Shown: positions 9,022-16,741 of the stretch, one piece after another
Numbering within the stretch: the stretch's first letter is position 1
Layout: every line of letters starts with the position of its first letter
DNA from: an uncultured Selenomonadales bacterium
Lineage (GTDB): Bacteria; Bacillota; Negativicutes; Selenomonadales; Selenomonadaceae
Direction of reading: 5' to 3'
Assembly: GCA_946536925.1 (NCBI GenBank)
Contig: CAMNFC010000002.1
Location: forward strand, 1-64,000
Length of the DNA: 64,000 nucleotides
Translations under genes and position numbers: made by a program
The notes under the pieces: generated by a model
What the model was told of the DNA's origin: nothing
Databases searched by the model: none
What the model saw: the letters and a program-made list of their open reading frames with translations, nothing else

Positions 9022-10190
9022 TTGCCGTCGCCTCCCGCAAAGGTCACTTCAACTTTTGTTCCGACTTCCAGGCCTTCTGCGTCCGAGGTAACGACAGTTT
9101 CGCCTTCGCGCAAGCCGGAAATAATTTCAACGTAGCGACCGTCATCCGCGCCCGTTCTGACCTGTCGACGTTCCAAAGTGTTTTCCGCCGTCACGACGAA
9201 GACTTCCGTCCGTTTTGTATCGATCATCGCGGAAAGAGGTGCCGTCAAAAATTTTCGCGTCTTGGAGGAAGTCAGAACCGCGCCGTTGTATGTTTGCTGC
9301 TCCAAAAGTCCGACGCGATTGTCAATTTCCAAAACGACTTTGCGCAAGCTCGCGGGCTCGTCCAAGGACGGCATGATTTCCTTGACAGTCACGTCAAAAA
9401 TTTGAGCGTCGCCGCGGTTGCCGGCCGCGTATTCCGTGTCGTAAGCTTTGCGCAAAATTTGGTTGTTCGTGAAGGTGAGCTGAGCCGTGTCGCCGACGGA
9501 AAATCTTTGCGCGTTTTTGTCGTCAACGGGCATGGAGAAAAGTAATCTGGAAAAATTTCCGACGAGAGCAAGCGGCGTGCCGGCCTGAACGTACGCGCCC
9601 TGCTGACGATAGACGATTAAAATTTCGCCGTCGATTGGAGCCAAAACTTCTTGCCGCGCGGACTGAACCAATAATTGCTCCTTAATCGTTTTCGCTTCTT
9701 TGAGAGCCGCTTCGGAGGCAAAATACGCAGCCTCGGCCTCGTCGAATTTTTCAATGGAAGTTGCGTCGCGTTCGCGCAGCCGGGTGTAACGTTTGTAATT
9801 ATTTTTTGCGTTGGCCAGTTGCGCTTCGGCCTTGGCGATGGAGCTGTCCGCCTGCTGAATTTTTAAAGGGATATCGTCGTTGACGAGCGTGAAGATGACT
9901 TCGCCGCTCTCGACGTGGGAATTTTTTGAGACGGAAACTTTTTCGATTCGCCCGTCGATGAGCGCGATTGCGTCGGCCATATCTTCCGAATAAAGATTGA
10001 TCGCGTCCAAAAATAATTTCGGGTGCATGTCGCGCATTTGAACTTTGTCGCCCTGCAGAGGGATTGTCCGTTGCTCCATGCGCTCGGTGATTTGATTTTC
10101 GCCGGTTTTGTTGAGCCACGCGCCGTAACCAATCATCGCAATAGCAAAAAGCAAAATCAGCACGAGCCCGACGATGTAAAGTCTTTTCAT
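9018..10190 (-). CDS. periplasmic adaptor (HlyD/RND-type membrane fusion protein)
   Basis: Second adaptor of the exporter operon, 390 residues from ATG at 10190 (seven bases after GGGAGG). It has one N-terminal membrane anchor (about 5-24), a lipoyl domain split by a coiled-coil hairpin rich in Ala, Glu and Lys (about 95-150), a beta-barrel ('PVDDKNAQRFSVGDTAQLTF') and a membrane-proximal domain ending in 'GLREGETVVTSDAEGLEVG'. That layout is closer to RND/MacA adaptors than to NHLM HlyD. Two adaptors in one exporter operon is uncommon. This longer one may be the true contact to TolC, which is inference. First gene of the operon behind the promoter at 10223-10251. Confidence 0.87.
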   Translation of the reverse strand: MKRLYIVGLVLILLFAIAMIGYGAWLNKTGENQITERMEQRTIPLQGDKVQMRDMHPKLFLDAINLYSEDMADAIALIDGRIEKVSVSKNSHVESGEVIFTLVNDDIPLKIQQADSSIAKAEAQLANAKNNYKRYTRLRERDATSIEKFDEAEAAYFASEAALKEAKTIKEQLLVQSARQEVLAPIDGEILIVYRQQGAYVQAGTPLALVGNFSRLLFSMPVDDKNAQRFSVGDTAQLTFTNNQILRKAYDTEYAAGNRGDAQIFDVTVKEIMPSLDEPASLRKVVLEIDNRVGLLEQQTYNGAVLTSSKTRKFLTAPLSAMIDTKRTEVFVVTAENTLERRQVRTGADDGRYVEIISGLREGETVVTSDAEGLEVGTKVEVTFAGGDGK

Positions 10191-10222
10191 CCGCGCGCCT
10201 CCCTTCAAGAAATTTTCAGTTT

Positions 10223-10251
10223 AGTATAAATCATCGCCAAAACTTTTTCAA
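10223..10251 (-). promoter_or_regulatory. promoter of the exporter operon
   Basis: On the minus strand TTGAAA (10251-10246) is separated by 17 bases from TATACT (10228-10223). The -35 box lies across the stop codon of the radical SAM gene. The exporter operon can thus be transcribed independently of the maturase gene, although no terminator separates them. Confidence 0.7.
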
Positions 10252-11594
10252 TCGAGAAAATTTTCTTCGGCGAGCTTGGCCTGAACGTAGATGGCGCACT
10301 CCAAACGTTTCTTTTGAATTTCGCAGCCGACCTCGTAAGGCTGACGGATGTCCCCGTGAAAAAGATCCGCGTTGGCGTGGCAGCCGCCGGAACAAAAAAA
10401 TTTCGCCCAACACGAGCGGCACTTGGGCTTGTTCAAAACGTGCGACTCGCGAAAATATTTCAGCCAGTGCCGAGAATTTTTTTCCACGCCGTCAAAAATA
10501 TTTCCGAGCTTGTAACGTTCGCGGCCGACGAATTGGTGGCAAGGATACAGGTCGCCGTTTTCCGCCACGGCAAAATATTCGTGACCCGCGCCGCAGCCCG
10601 CCAGTCTTTTGGCGACGCAAGGGCCGTTGGACAAATCAACGTTGAAGTGGAAGAAAAAAAATCCGCGGCCTTCTCTTCGACGAGCAAGATAAGCTTCAGT
10701 CAGGCGATCGTATTCGGCAAAAATTTTCGGCAGATCTTCTTCCGTCAACGCGAGCGGCGAATCTTTCAGGACGACGGGCTCGACGGAGATGATGTCAAAG
10801 CCCGCGTCGTGAATGCTCAAGACGTCGGCGGTGAAGTCCAAATTTTTTTTCGTGTACGTGCCGCGCAGATAATAATTTTCTCCGTTGCGGCTCTCGACGA
10901 ATTTTTTAAAATTTTTCAGCACGCGGTCGTAACTTCCTCGGCCGGCGATGTCGGGTCTCATCGCGTCGTGAATTTTTTTTCGGCCGTCCAAACTCAGCAC
11001 GAGTGAAATTTTATTTTCGTTGAGCCAGGCAGAAATTTTTTCGTCGAGCAAAATTCCGTTGGTCGTCAGCGTCAGCTTGAAAATTTTTCCCGTGTCGCGC
11101 TCGCGTTGACGGACGTATTCGGTTACGGCTTTGACCGTGCGGAAATTTATCAGAGGTTCGCCGCCGAAAAAATCAATCTCGCAGTGTTTGCGCAAGCCCG
11201 AATTTTTGATGATGAAATCGACGGCCGCGCGCCCGACTTCCTCCGACATAATCGCGCGATGCCCGAAACTTCCTCCGTCGCCGAAACAATATTTGCAGCG
11301 CAGGTTGCAATCTTGGGCGACCATGAGGCAAAGACTTTTCACCACGCCGCGCGCCGCAAAAGTCGGAGGCACGTCGATATCCTCGGCAAAAAGTTCGCCC
11401 GCGTCAATCAGCTCGTGAAGTTCGGACAAAATTTCGGCGGTGTCGACGTCGGGATATTTCGCCAAAATTTTTTCGTCGTTGGAGCCGTCGAAGTCGTCCA
11501 AAATTTTGAAAGTCTTTTCGTCGACGAGATGAACCGCGCCGCTGTTTACGTCGAGCAAAATAAAATCGTCGCCCTGCTTAAATTTGTGGATCAT
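10248..11594 (-). CDS. SCIFF-type radical SAM/SPASM peptide maturase
   Basis: Radical S-adenosylmethionine enzyme of the family that forms Cys thioether (sactionine-like) bonds in SCIFF (six Cys in forty-five) peptides. The 448-residue length matches the family. The N-terminal peptide-binding region 'MIHKFKQGDDFILLDVNSGA' (residues 1-20) is highly characteristic. The SAM cluster is C96-x3-C100-x2-C103, followed by 'DFFGGEPLINF'. The C-terminal SPASM domain carries two further Fe-S clusters ('GPCVAKRLAGCG', 'LYPCHQF', 'KCRSCWAKFFCSGGC', 'GCEIQKKRLEC'). ATG at 11594 follows GAGGAG. Upstream are an HD-domain gene and hisZ; downstream is the peptide exporter. No SCIFF precursor is visible next to it, which is unusual for the family. 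Confidence 0.88.
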   Translation of the reverse strand: MIHKFKQGDDFILLDVNSGAVHLVDEKTFKILDDFDGSNDEKILAKYPDVDTAEILSELHELIDAGELFAEDIDVPPTFAARGVVKSLCLMVAQDCNLRCKYCFGDGGSFGHRAIMSEEVGRAAVDFIIKNSGLRKHCEIDFFGGEPLINFRTVKAVTEYVRQRERDTGKIFKLTLTTNGILLDEKISAWLNENKISLVLSLDGRKKIHDAMRPDIAGRGSYDRVLKNFKKFVESRNGENYYLRGTYTKKNLDFTADVLSIHDAGFDIISVEPVVLKDSPLALTEEDLPKIFAEYDRLTEAYLARRREGRGFFFFHFNVDLSNGPCVAKRLAGCGAGHEYFAVAENGDLYPCHQFVGRERYKLGNIFDGVEKNSRHWLKYFRESHVLNKPKCRSCWAKFFCSGGCHANADLFHGDIRQPYEVGCEIQKKRLECAIYVQAKLAEENFLD

Positions 11595-11605
11595 TTAATC
11601 GCTCC

Positions 11606-12115
11606 TCAGTTTTCGTTGTCCGCCAAGCGCAAAAGTTTGAGCTCAAGCGGGTCGTCGGGCTTGGGCGGTGCGTGGTGCCTGGCGATAATTTTTGCCTCTT
11701 TGAACAGCCCGATCTTTTGAAGTTTTCGCCCGCCGATTTCCGCGTGATTATGATAGACGTAAAGCGAGCGGTTGCCGTTGACTTCCAAACGTTCGGCGAG
11801 CTTGGGTGCAAGGCCGGTGATGAGCACGGCAAAAATTTTCCCGCGAATCGTCAAATCGCCGGCGCGTCTTCCGACGTCGTGGAGGAGCGCGCAACGAATC
11901 AAAAATTCTCGGTCGACGCCGCGTTTATCCTCGATGACGAGCCGTTCAATCGTGTAGGCCGTGCGCAGGCTGTGAACTTGGTCGGCGACGCTCATCGCGA
12001 AAAAAATTTTCTGCTCCTCGGCGTTCAGGTGCGCGGAAATATATTTTCCGTCGTCGACGCTGACTTTTGCCGTCACAGCCCGAACGAACTGCAAAATTCT
12101 TTTTAAAACACTCAT
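11606..12115 (-). CDS. HD-domain (HDIG-like) phosphohydrolase
   Basis: Small 169-residue protein of the HD metal-dependent phosphohydrolase superfamily. Candidate metal ligands are H48, H79-D80 ('LLHDVG'), H122/H124 ('YHNHAEIG') and H147-H148, with a late Asp ('RLADNEN'). The real start is ATG at 12115, which overlaps the hisZ stop codon (ATGA); a much longer frame running back to 12781 is only hisZ read in another phase. It is followed after 11 bases by the radical SAM gene. The substrate is unknown. Many such stand-alone HD proteins act on nucleotides or signalling nucleotides, but nothing here shows which. Confidence 0.8.
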   Translation of the reverse strand: MSVLKRILQFVRAVTAKVSVDDGKYISAHLNAEEQKIFFAMSVADQVHSLRTAYTIERLVIEDKRGVDREFLIRCALLHDVGRRAGDLTIRGKIFAVLITGLAPKLAERLEVNGNRSLYVYHNHAEIGGRKLQKIGLFKEAKIIARHHAPPKPDDPLELKLLRLADNEN

Positions 12116-13257
12116 GCCAAATAAATTAACTCCGTACAACTTTTTTCTGTGCAAGATTTTTCCGCGTCGGATTTTTTTTGCGACGTTAAAGACAGCTCGA
12201 CGATTTTTCCGTCCGCGCGAAGGGAGGCAGCTTTTTTGATCGCCGAGTCCTGGAAGCCCGCCGCGAAGCTCACGTAAAATTTTTTTGCTTGAGAATTTTC
12301 TTCGACGCCCTGAAATTTTCTCGCGTCCAAAATCCGTTCGATGCCGAGTGCAAAACCCGTCGCCGGACACGCCGCGCCAAAATCTTTGAGCATGTTGTCG
12401 TATCGGCCGCCGCCCGCAAGAGAGTAGCCGACGCCGGGCGCGTACGCCTCGAAGACCATGCCGGTGTAATATTCGAAGTCGCGAATCAGTCCGAGGTCGA
12501 AGGTAATTTTTTCCGCGACGCCGTAAACTTCCAGCAGACGATAAATTTCTTTCAAGTTGTCGAGGGCGCGACGTGAGCGATCGTTTTTGGCGAGAGCTTC
12601 GGCCGCGGATAAAATTTCTCGTCCGCCCTGCAACGTCGGAATTTTTTTGAACGCGTCGTCCGTCTCCAAATTTTTCAGCGCGACGAGATCGTGGCGTTCG
12701 ATTGCCGATTTGATTTGCGTTTGAAGTTCGGGCGAAAGATTTTCCACGAGAGAGCCGACAAATTCCGCTTGGCCGAGACAAATTTTAAAATCTTTGAGCC
12801 CCGCGACGGTCAGAGCTTGAGCAGCGAGCGCGACGATCTCCGCGTCGGCCAAAGCGTTTGAAATCCCGATGAGCTCGACGCCGGCTTGATAAAATTCACA
12901 TTGGCGGCCGGGCTGATTTTTTCTGAATCGGAAGACGTTCGTGTTGTAGGAGAGTTTGAGCGGCAGCGGCTTATCTTTCAGGCGGCTGACGGCCAGGCGC
13001 GCAATGGGCGTTGTCATCTCGTGGCGCAAGGCCAGCGTTCGATTGAGCCCGTCGAACATTTTAAAAAGGTGCGGCTCGATGATTCGCCCGCCCGAAGTTG
13101 TCAGCGTCTCCAAAAATTCCATCGTCGGCGTGACGACTTCCTCGTAGCCGAAGAGCGCGAAGAGTTTAAAAATTTTTTGTTCGATCTCGCGTTTGGCGGC
13201 CGCTTCCGCCGGCAAAAAATCTCGCGTGCCGTACGGCGTCTCTAAAAGTCCCGTCAT
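12112..13257 (-). CDS. hisZ: ATP phosphoribosyltransferase regulatory subunit (HisZ)
   Basis: Histidyl-tRNA-synthetase-like regulatory subunit that activates short-form HisG, the first enzyme of histidine synthesis. The 381-residue protein from ATG 13257 (after AGGAGG) begins 'GLLETPYGTRDFLP'. It keeps class II synthetase-like motifs such as 'ALRHEMTTPIARL' and 'GGGRYDNML', but lacks a HisRS C-terminal anticodon domain. No hisG is visible beside it. The C-terminus has a near-duplicate 'EKSCTEKSCTEL' tail that looks unlike the family and precedes the overlap with the HD gene. A true HisRS is less likely given the length and the missing anticodon domain. Confidence 0.85.
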   Translation of the reverse strand: MTGLLETPYGTRDFLPAEAAAKREIEQKIFKLFALFGYEEVVTPTMEFLETLTTSGGRIIEPHLFKMFDGLNRTLALRHEMTTPIARLAVSRLKDKPLPLKLSYNTNVFRFRKNQPGRQCEFYQAGVELIGISNALADAEIVALAAQALTVAGLKDFKICLGQAEFVGSLVENLSPELQTQIKSAIERHDLVALKNLETDDAFKKIPTLQGGREILSAAEALAKNDRSRRALDNLKEIYRLLEVYGVAEKITFDLGLIRDFEYYTGMVFEAYAPGVGYSLAGGGRYDNMLKDFGAACPATGFALGIERILDARKFQGVEENSQAKKFYVSFAAGFQDSAIKKAASLRADGKIVELSLTSQKKSDAEKSCTEKSCTELIYLA

Positions 13258-13381
13258 AAAAAAACCTCCTCTTATCCGCGCAATTTTACAGGAGATTTTT
13301 ATTTTGAGCAAGCGGGCTCAATTGACGCAAAAAATTTTTCAAGGTAAAATATTTTTCAAAACGACGGAGGGGAAATTTTTC

Positions 13382-14158
13382 ATGAGCAAGATAAAAGAGG
13401 CCTTCGCCCGCGGCAAAGCTTTCATTCCGTTTATCACTTGCGGCGATCCGAATTTGGAGACGACAGCCGCCGTTGTGCGAGCAGCCGTCAAAAACGGTGC
13501 CGACCTCGTCGAGCTGGGCATTCCTTTTTCCGACCCGACGGCCGAGGGCGTCGTCATTCAAGCGGCAAATCTTCGTGCGCTTCAAGCCGGCGTGACGACC
13601 GAAAAAATTTTTGACATGGTGAAAGACCTGCGCCGCGATGTAAAAATTCCGCTCGTCTTCATGACTTACGCGAACGTCGTCTTCTCTTACGGCGCGGAAA
13701 AATTTTTGTCGAATTGCGCGGCTCTGGGTATCGACGGATTGATTTTGCCCGACGTTCCTTTCGAGGAGAAGGAAGAATTTTTTTCGACGTGCAAAAAGTT
13801 CGGCGTCGATTTAATTTCGATGATCGCTCCCACTTCCGAAGACCGAATCGCCATGATCGCCCGCGAGGCTGAAGGTTTCGTTTATATCGTGTCGAGTTTG
13901 GGCGTGACGGGCGTGCGCAGCGAAATCAAAACCGATTTGAAATCAATCGTCGCCTCCGTCCGAGCCAACACAAAAATTCCGTGCGCTATCGGTTTCGGAA
14001 TCTCGACGCCCGCGCAGGCTCGGCAGATGGCAAAAATTTCTGACGGCGTGATCGTCGGCTCGGCGATCATAAAAATTTTGGCGGCTCACGGCGCGGCGGC
14101 TCCACCTTTTGTCGGGGAATACGTCCGCGAAATGAAAAATGCTTTGACGGAGGATTGA
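13382..14158 (+). CDS. trpA: tryptophan synthase alpha subunit
   Basis: Splits indole-3-glycerol phosphate to indole, which passes to TrpB. The 258-residue TIM barrel has the catalytic Glu44 in 'LVELGIPFSDPTAEG'; the second acidic residue (Asp60 in E. coli) is Glu55 here. 'AIGFGISTPAQA' and 'VGSAIIKI' form the phosphate site. The start is ATG 13382 with GGAGGG upstream; the frame is open further back but without a ribosome site. No other trp gene is in the window, so it is separated from trpB here. It is followed four bases later by a solute-binding lipoprotein gene. Confidence 0.92.
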   Translation: MSKIKEAFARGKAFIPFITCGDPNLETTAAVVRAAVKNGADLVELGIPFSDPTAEGVVIQAANLRALQAGVTTEKIFDMVKDLRRDVKIPLVFMTYANVVFSYGAEKFLSNCAALGIDGLILPDVPFEEKEEFFSTCKKFGVDLISMIAPTSEDRIAMIAREAEGFVYIVSSLGVTGVRSEIKTDLKSIVASVRANTKIPCAIGFGISTPAQARQMAKISDGVIVGSAIIKILAAHGAAAPPFVGEYVREMKNALTED

Positions 14159-14162
14159 GGTC

Positions 14163-15185
14163 ATGTTCAAAAAAATTTTTGCACTGCTGACGATTTGCTC
14201 GCTGATTTTTTTGACGGGCTGCGGCTCAGAAAAATCTGCCGACAAAAACGCTGACAAAAAAAATCCGGCCAACAAACTCGTCATCTACACGTCCATGAAA
14301 GAATCGCTCATCGGCGGAATCGTCGAAGGTTTTAAGGCGAAAAATCCCGATATCGACGTTGACTGGCAATCGGCGGGCGCGGGAAAAATTATGGCAAAAC
14401 TCGAAGCCGAACGACAAAGCGGGCACCTCATGGCGGACATAATTTGGACGAGCGAAGTCCCCGACTTTTACCAGATGAAAAACGACGGCTTGCTGGAAAA
14501 ATATCAGCCCGCGGGCTTCGACGAACTTTTGAATCCCTTCGACGATTATGACGGCTCGTTCACCGCCGCGCGACTCGGAACGCTGGGCATCGTCGTCAAT
14601 ACCAGCAAAGTCACGACCGACCCGACCGGCTGGGAGACGATTGCCACCGATCCGCTTTACAAAAATTCTTTCGGCATCGCAGACCCCGCACTAAGCGGCA
14701 CGGCGTTCATGAGCATTGCGCTTCTGGAAAAACAATTCGGCTGGGATTACATCGTCCGCCTGCACGACAACGGCGCGACTAAAAGCAAAGGTTCAGGACG
14801 AGTCATCGACGACACAGCCGACGGAGCACTCAACGCTTGCTTGGGCGTCGACTACATCACCGCCGGAAAAATCGACAAGGGCGCGCCGCTCAAAATGGTT
14901 TATCCCAAAGAACTTTTGATGGTGCCCAGCCCCGTTGCAATCTTCAAAGACGCCGAACACAAAGACGCCGCCAAAAAATTTGTCGACTATCTCATGACGC
15001 AAGAAGCTCAACAAAAAGTCGCCGAGGCCGGAACCGTGCCCGTTCGCCGCGACGTGAAGATGCCCGAACGTTACAACTTGCCCGCGCCCGAAGACGCCCT
15101 CAAAAACGGAATCAAAATAAATTATTCCGAAGTCCTCGAACAAAAGGACGACATCGTAAAAAAATTTTCCAACCTGTTCAAATAA
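14163..15185 (+). CDS. ABC transporter substrate-binding lipoprotein (AfuA/FutA-like)
   Basis: Extracellular solute-binding protein, 340 residues. A lipoprotein signal peptide ends 'LIFLTGCGSE', with Cys at about residue 20. The fold pattern is that of the family 1 binding proteins used for ferric iron or small phosphonates ('LVIYTSMKESLIGGIVEGF', 'WTSEVPDFYQMK', 'LGIVVNTSKV', 'TAGKIDKGAPLKMVYPKE'). No permease or ATPase gene follows; a strong terminator does. The partner transporter must be elsewhere. It directly follows trpA with a GAGG site overlapping the trpA stop, so the two may be co-transcribed. The ligand is not determinable. Confidence 0.85.
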   Translation: MFKKIFALLTICSLIFLTGCGSEKSADKNADKKNPANKLVIYTSMKESLIGGIVEGFKAKNPDIDVDWQSAGAGKIMAKLEAERQSGHLMADIIWTSEVPDFYQMKNDGLLEKYQPAGFDELLNPFDDYDGSFTAARLGTLGIVVNTSKVTTDPTGWETIATDPLYKNSFGIADPALSGTAFMSIALLEKQFGWDYIVRLHDNGATKSKGSGRVIDDTADGALNACLGVDYITAGKIDKGAPLKMVYPKELLMVPSPVAIFKDAEHKDAAKKFVDYLMTQEAQQKVAEAGTVPVRRDVKMPERYNLPAPEDALKNGIKINYSEVLEQKDDIVKKFSNLFK

Positions 15186-15206
15186 TTTTTCTCGCAAAAA
15201 AAATTT

Positions 15207-15240
15207 TCCCGCAAGAATTTTTGCGGGATTTTTTTTTGAC
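15207..15240 (+). terminator. intrinsic terminator after the solute-binding protein gene
   Basis: Inverted repeat TCCCGCAAGAATTTTTGCGGGA followed by a run of eight or more T residues (stem arms trimmed here to CCCGCAA and TTGCGGG). The opposite strand also has an A/T-rich tail, so it could stop the small minus-strand gene that ends at 15251. Confidence 0.8.
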
Positions 15241-15250
15241 GCGGAAGAGC

Positions 15251-15427
15251 TCATTTGTCTTTCCTGAAAAAGTTGCGGACAAATTTCACGACGCCCGCCA
15301 AACCGCCCGCGGCGAACGGCGCAATCAACGGCAAATAATTTGAGACCGCGCTCAGCAACGCACCCGAATGCGCGGAGCAAACCGAAGTAACACTGCACGA
15401 TACAAAAACCAATGCAAGAACTCTCAT
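15251..15427 (-). CDS. small secreted or membrane peptide of unknown function (58 aa)
   Basis: ATG at 15427 sits eight bases after a perfect AAAAGGAG, downstream of a consensus promoter. The 58-residue product has a hydrophobic, Cys-containing signal-like start with a possible cleavage site after 'SVCSA' (about residue 19). A hydrophobic Gly/Ala-rich segment follows (about 31-50, 'YLPLIAPFAAGGLAGVV'), then a basic tail 'KFVRNFFRKDK'. No family is recognised. The short hydrophobic helix with a cationic tail resembles small holin-like or toxin-like peptides, but that is only a likeness. It stands alone between convergent terminators. Confidence 0.6.
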   Translation of the reverse strand: MRVLALVFVSCSVTSVCSAHSGALLSAVSNYLPLIAPFAAGGLAGVVKFVRNFFRKDK

Positions 15428-15450
15428 CTCAATCACTCCTTTTGCCGGGG

Positions 15451-15479
15451 AGTATATCCCCCATACAGGGATATGTCAA
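15451..15479 (-). promoter_or_regulatory. strong promoter with internal palindrome, for the 58-aa peptide gene
   Basis: On the minus strand TTGACA (15479-15474) and TATACT (15456-15451) are exactly 17 bases apart. The spacer and -10 edge hold a perfect inverted repeat TATCCC-N7-GGGATA (15455-15473), a likely repressor site. Confidence 0.75.
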
Positions 15480-15529
15480 GATATCTTGTCGCAATCGGAA
15501 AAATTTTGTATGCCGCAGAGGGGGATAAA

Positions 15530-15561
15530 TCAAAAAGCGATCGGCGATTAACCGACCGCTT
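15530..15561 (-). terminator. terminator of the infC-rpmI-rplT operon
   Basis: Nine-base stem AGCGATCGG (15536-15544) with CCGACCGCT (15552-15560), including one G-T pair. On the minus strand it is followed by T residues. It lies just past the rplT stop. Confidence 0.75.
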
Positions 15562-15576
15562 AATTTTTTCAACGTT

Positions 15577-15927
15577 TCAAATATTTTCTTTGGCGACTGC
15601 GACGAGTTTTGCAAAGGCCGCCGCGTCGTTGACTGCAAGTTCTGCCATCATTTTTCTGTCGACGGCAACGCCCGCTTTGGTCAGGCCGCAGATCAATTTG
15701 CTGTAAGAAATTCCGTTTATGCGAGCCGCCGCGTTGATTCGGGCGATCCACAGGCGGCGGAATTCGCGCTTTTTGACACGACGGTCGCGGTGCGCGTATT
15801 GGCCGGCCTTCATGATTGATTCGTTTGCTTTTTTAAATTGTTTGCTCCTCGCGCCGCGATAACCTTTGGCGAGCTTGAGGATTTTTTTATGGCGTTTGTG
15901 AGCCGTGACGCCCGTCTTTATTCTCAA
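15577..15927 (-). CDS. rplT: 50S ribosomal protein L20
   Basis: Large-subunit assembly protein of 116 residues, normal length. Typical N-terminus '[21 protein letters not shown]' (trimmed: [20 protein letters not shown]) and core '[13 protein letters not shown]'. The start residue aligns with the family. Third gene of infC-rpmI-rplT. In many Firmicutes L20 also represses its own operon by binding the infC leader, and an attenuator-like leader is present here. Confidence 0.97.
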   Translation of the reverse strand: MRIKTGVTAHKRHKKILKLAKGYRGARSKQFKKANESIMKAGQYAHRDRRVKKREFRRLWIARINAAARINGISYSKLICGLTKAGVAVDRKMMAELAVNDAAAFAKLVAVAKENI

Positions 15928-15954
15928 GATAATCTCCTCCGTTCAAAAAATTTT

Positions 15955-16152
15955 TCAAGCGTAGGGAAGCATTTTCCTCACGCGCGCTTTGTCCGCTGCC
16001 GAAGCAAGCGTCGCCTTGCGGAGATTTCTCTTGCGTTTGCGGGTCTTCTTTTCCAAGATGTGGCTCTTGTATGCTTTATTGCGTTTGAATTCGCCGCTGC
16101 CGGTCACGTGGAAACGTTTAGCTGCTGCGCGGTGTGTCTTGATTTTGGGCAA
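15955..16152 (-). CDS. rpmI: 50S ribosomal protein L35
   Basis: 65-residue basic ribosomal protein beginning '[20 protein letters not shown]', which is the family signature. The initiation codon is TTG at 16152, six to eight bases after AAGGAGGGG. Its first 35 bases overlap the end of infC in another frame, so the two genes are tightly coupled. The usual rpmI start is ATG. Confidence 0.96.
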   Translation of the reverse strand: MPKIKTHRAAAKRFHVTGSGEFKRNKAYKSHILEKKTRKRKRNLRKATLASAADKARVRKMLPYA

Positions 16153-16714
16153 CGTTGTCCCCTCCTTTTGTCTGAGTAGTTTTCTTTGTCTTTTGCGCCT
16201 TTTGTGCCTTAGGAGAGAGAATCATCGTCATGTTTTTGCCTTCCAATTTGGCGGCACGCTCGACCGTCACGACATCTTCCAGAGCCTTGGCAAGTTTGTT
16301 CAAGACTTCGGCGCCCAATTCGGGGTGAGAGAGCTCGCGCCCGCGGAACATGATCGTCACTTTGACTTTGTTGCCTTCTTCAATGAAACGCTGAGCGTTT
16401 TTTAATTTGACTTCAAAGTCGTGCTGTTCGATGTTGGGGCGGAGTTTGACTTCTTTGACCGTGATGATTTTTTGCTTCTTGCGAACTTCCTTTTCGCGTT
16501 TTTGCTGCTCATAACGATACTTGCCGAAGTCCATGATGCGGCAAACGGGCGGTCTGGCTTTGGGCGCGACTTCGACCAAATCCAAATGTTTTTCTTCGGC
16601 CAATCTGAGCGCGTCCCGCGTGAGCATGACGCCGAGCTGTTCGCCGTTTGCGTCGGTTACTCTGACTTCGCGGATACGAATCTCTTCATTGATTCTCAAA
16701 GTGTCCCTGCTAAT
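16118..16714 (-). CDS. infC: translation initiation factor IF-3, probable AUU start
   Basis: Binds the 30S subunit and checks the start codon during initiation. The conserved body runs from '[20 protein letters not shown]' through '[19 protein letters not shown]' and '[10 protein letters not shown]', with a 25-residue Lys/Gln/Thr tail. No ATG, GTG or TTG lies at a usable distance from AGGAGG (16724-16729). Nine bases after it is ATT (16714-16712), giving M-S-R-D-T-L-R-I-N and a 198-residue product. An AUU start is the classic self-control feature of infC in other bacteria. A TTG at 16699 is the alternative, but it is too far from the ribosome site. A frame open to 16927 crosses the leader and is not credible. 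Confidence 0.9.
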   Translation of the reverse strand: MSRDTLRINEEIRIREVRVTDANGEQLGVMLTRDALRLAEEKHLDLVEVAPKARPPVCRIMDFGKYRYEQQKREKEVRKKQKIITVKEVKLRPNIEQHDFEVKLKNAQRFIEEGNKVKVTIMFRGRELSHPELGAEVLNKLAKALEDVVTVERAAKLEGKNMTMILSPKAQKAQKTKKTTQTKGGDNVAQNQDTPRSS

Positions 16715-16741
16715 CGAAATACACCTCCTGCGGCGCGTCGG

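Noticed and set aside
12116-12781. N-terminal extension of the HD-domain gene to 391 residues
   Set aside because: This stretch is hisZ read out of frame, and the ATG at 12115 is coupled to the hisZ stop.
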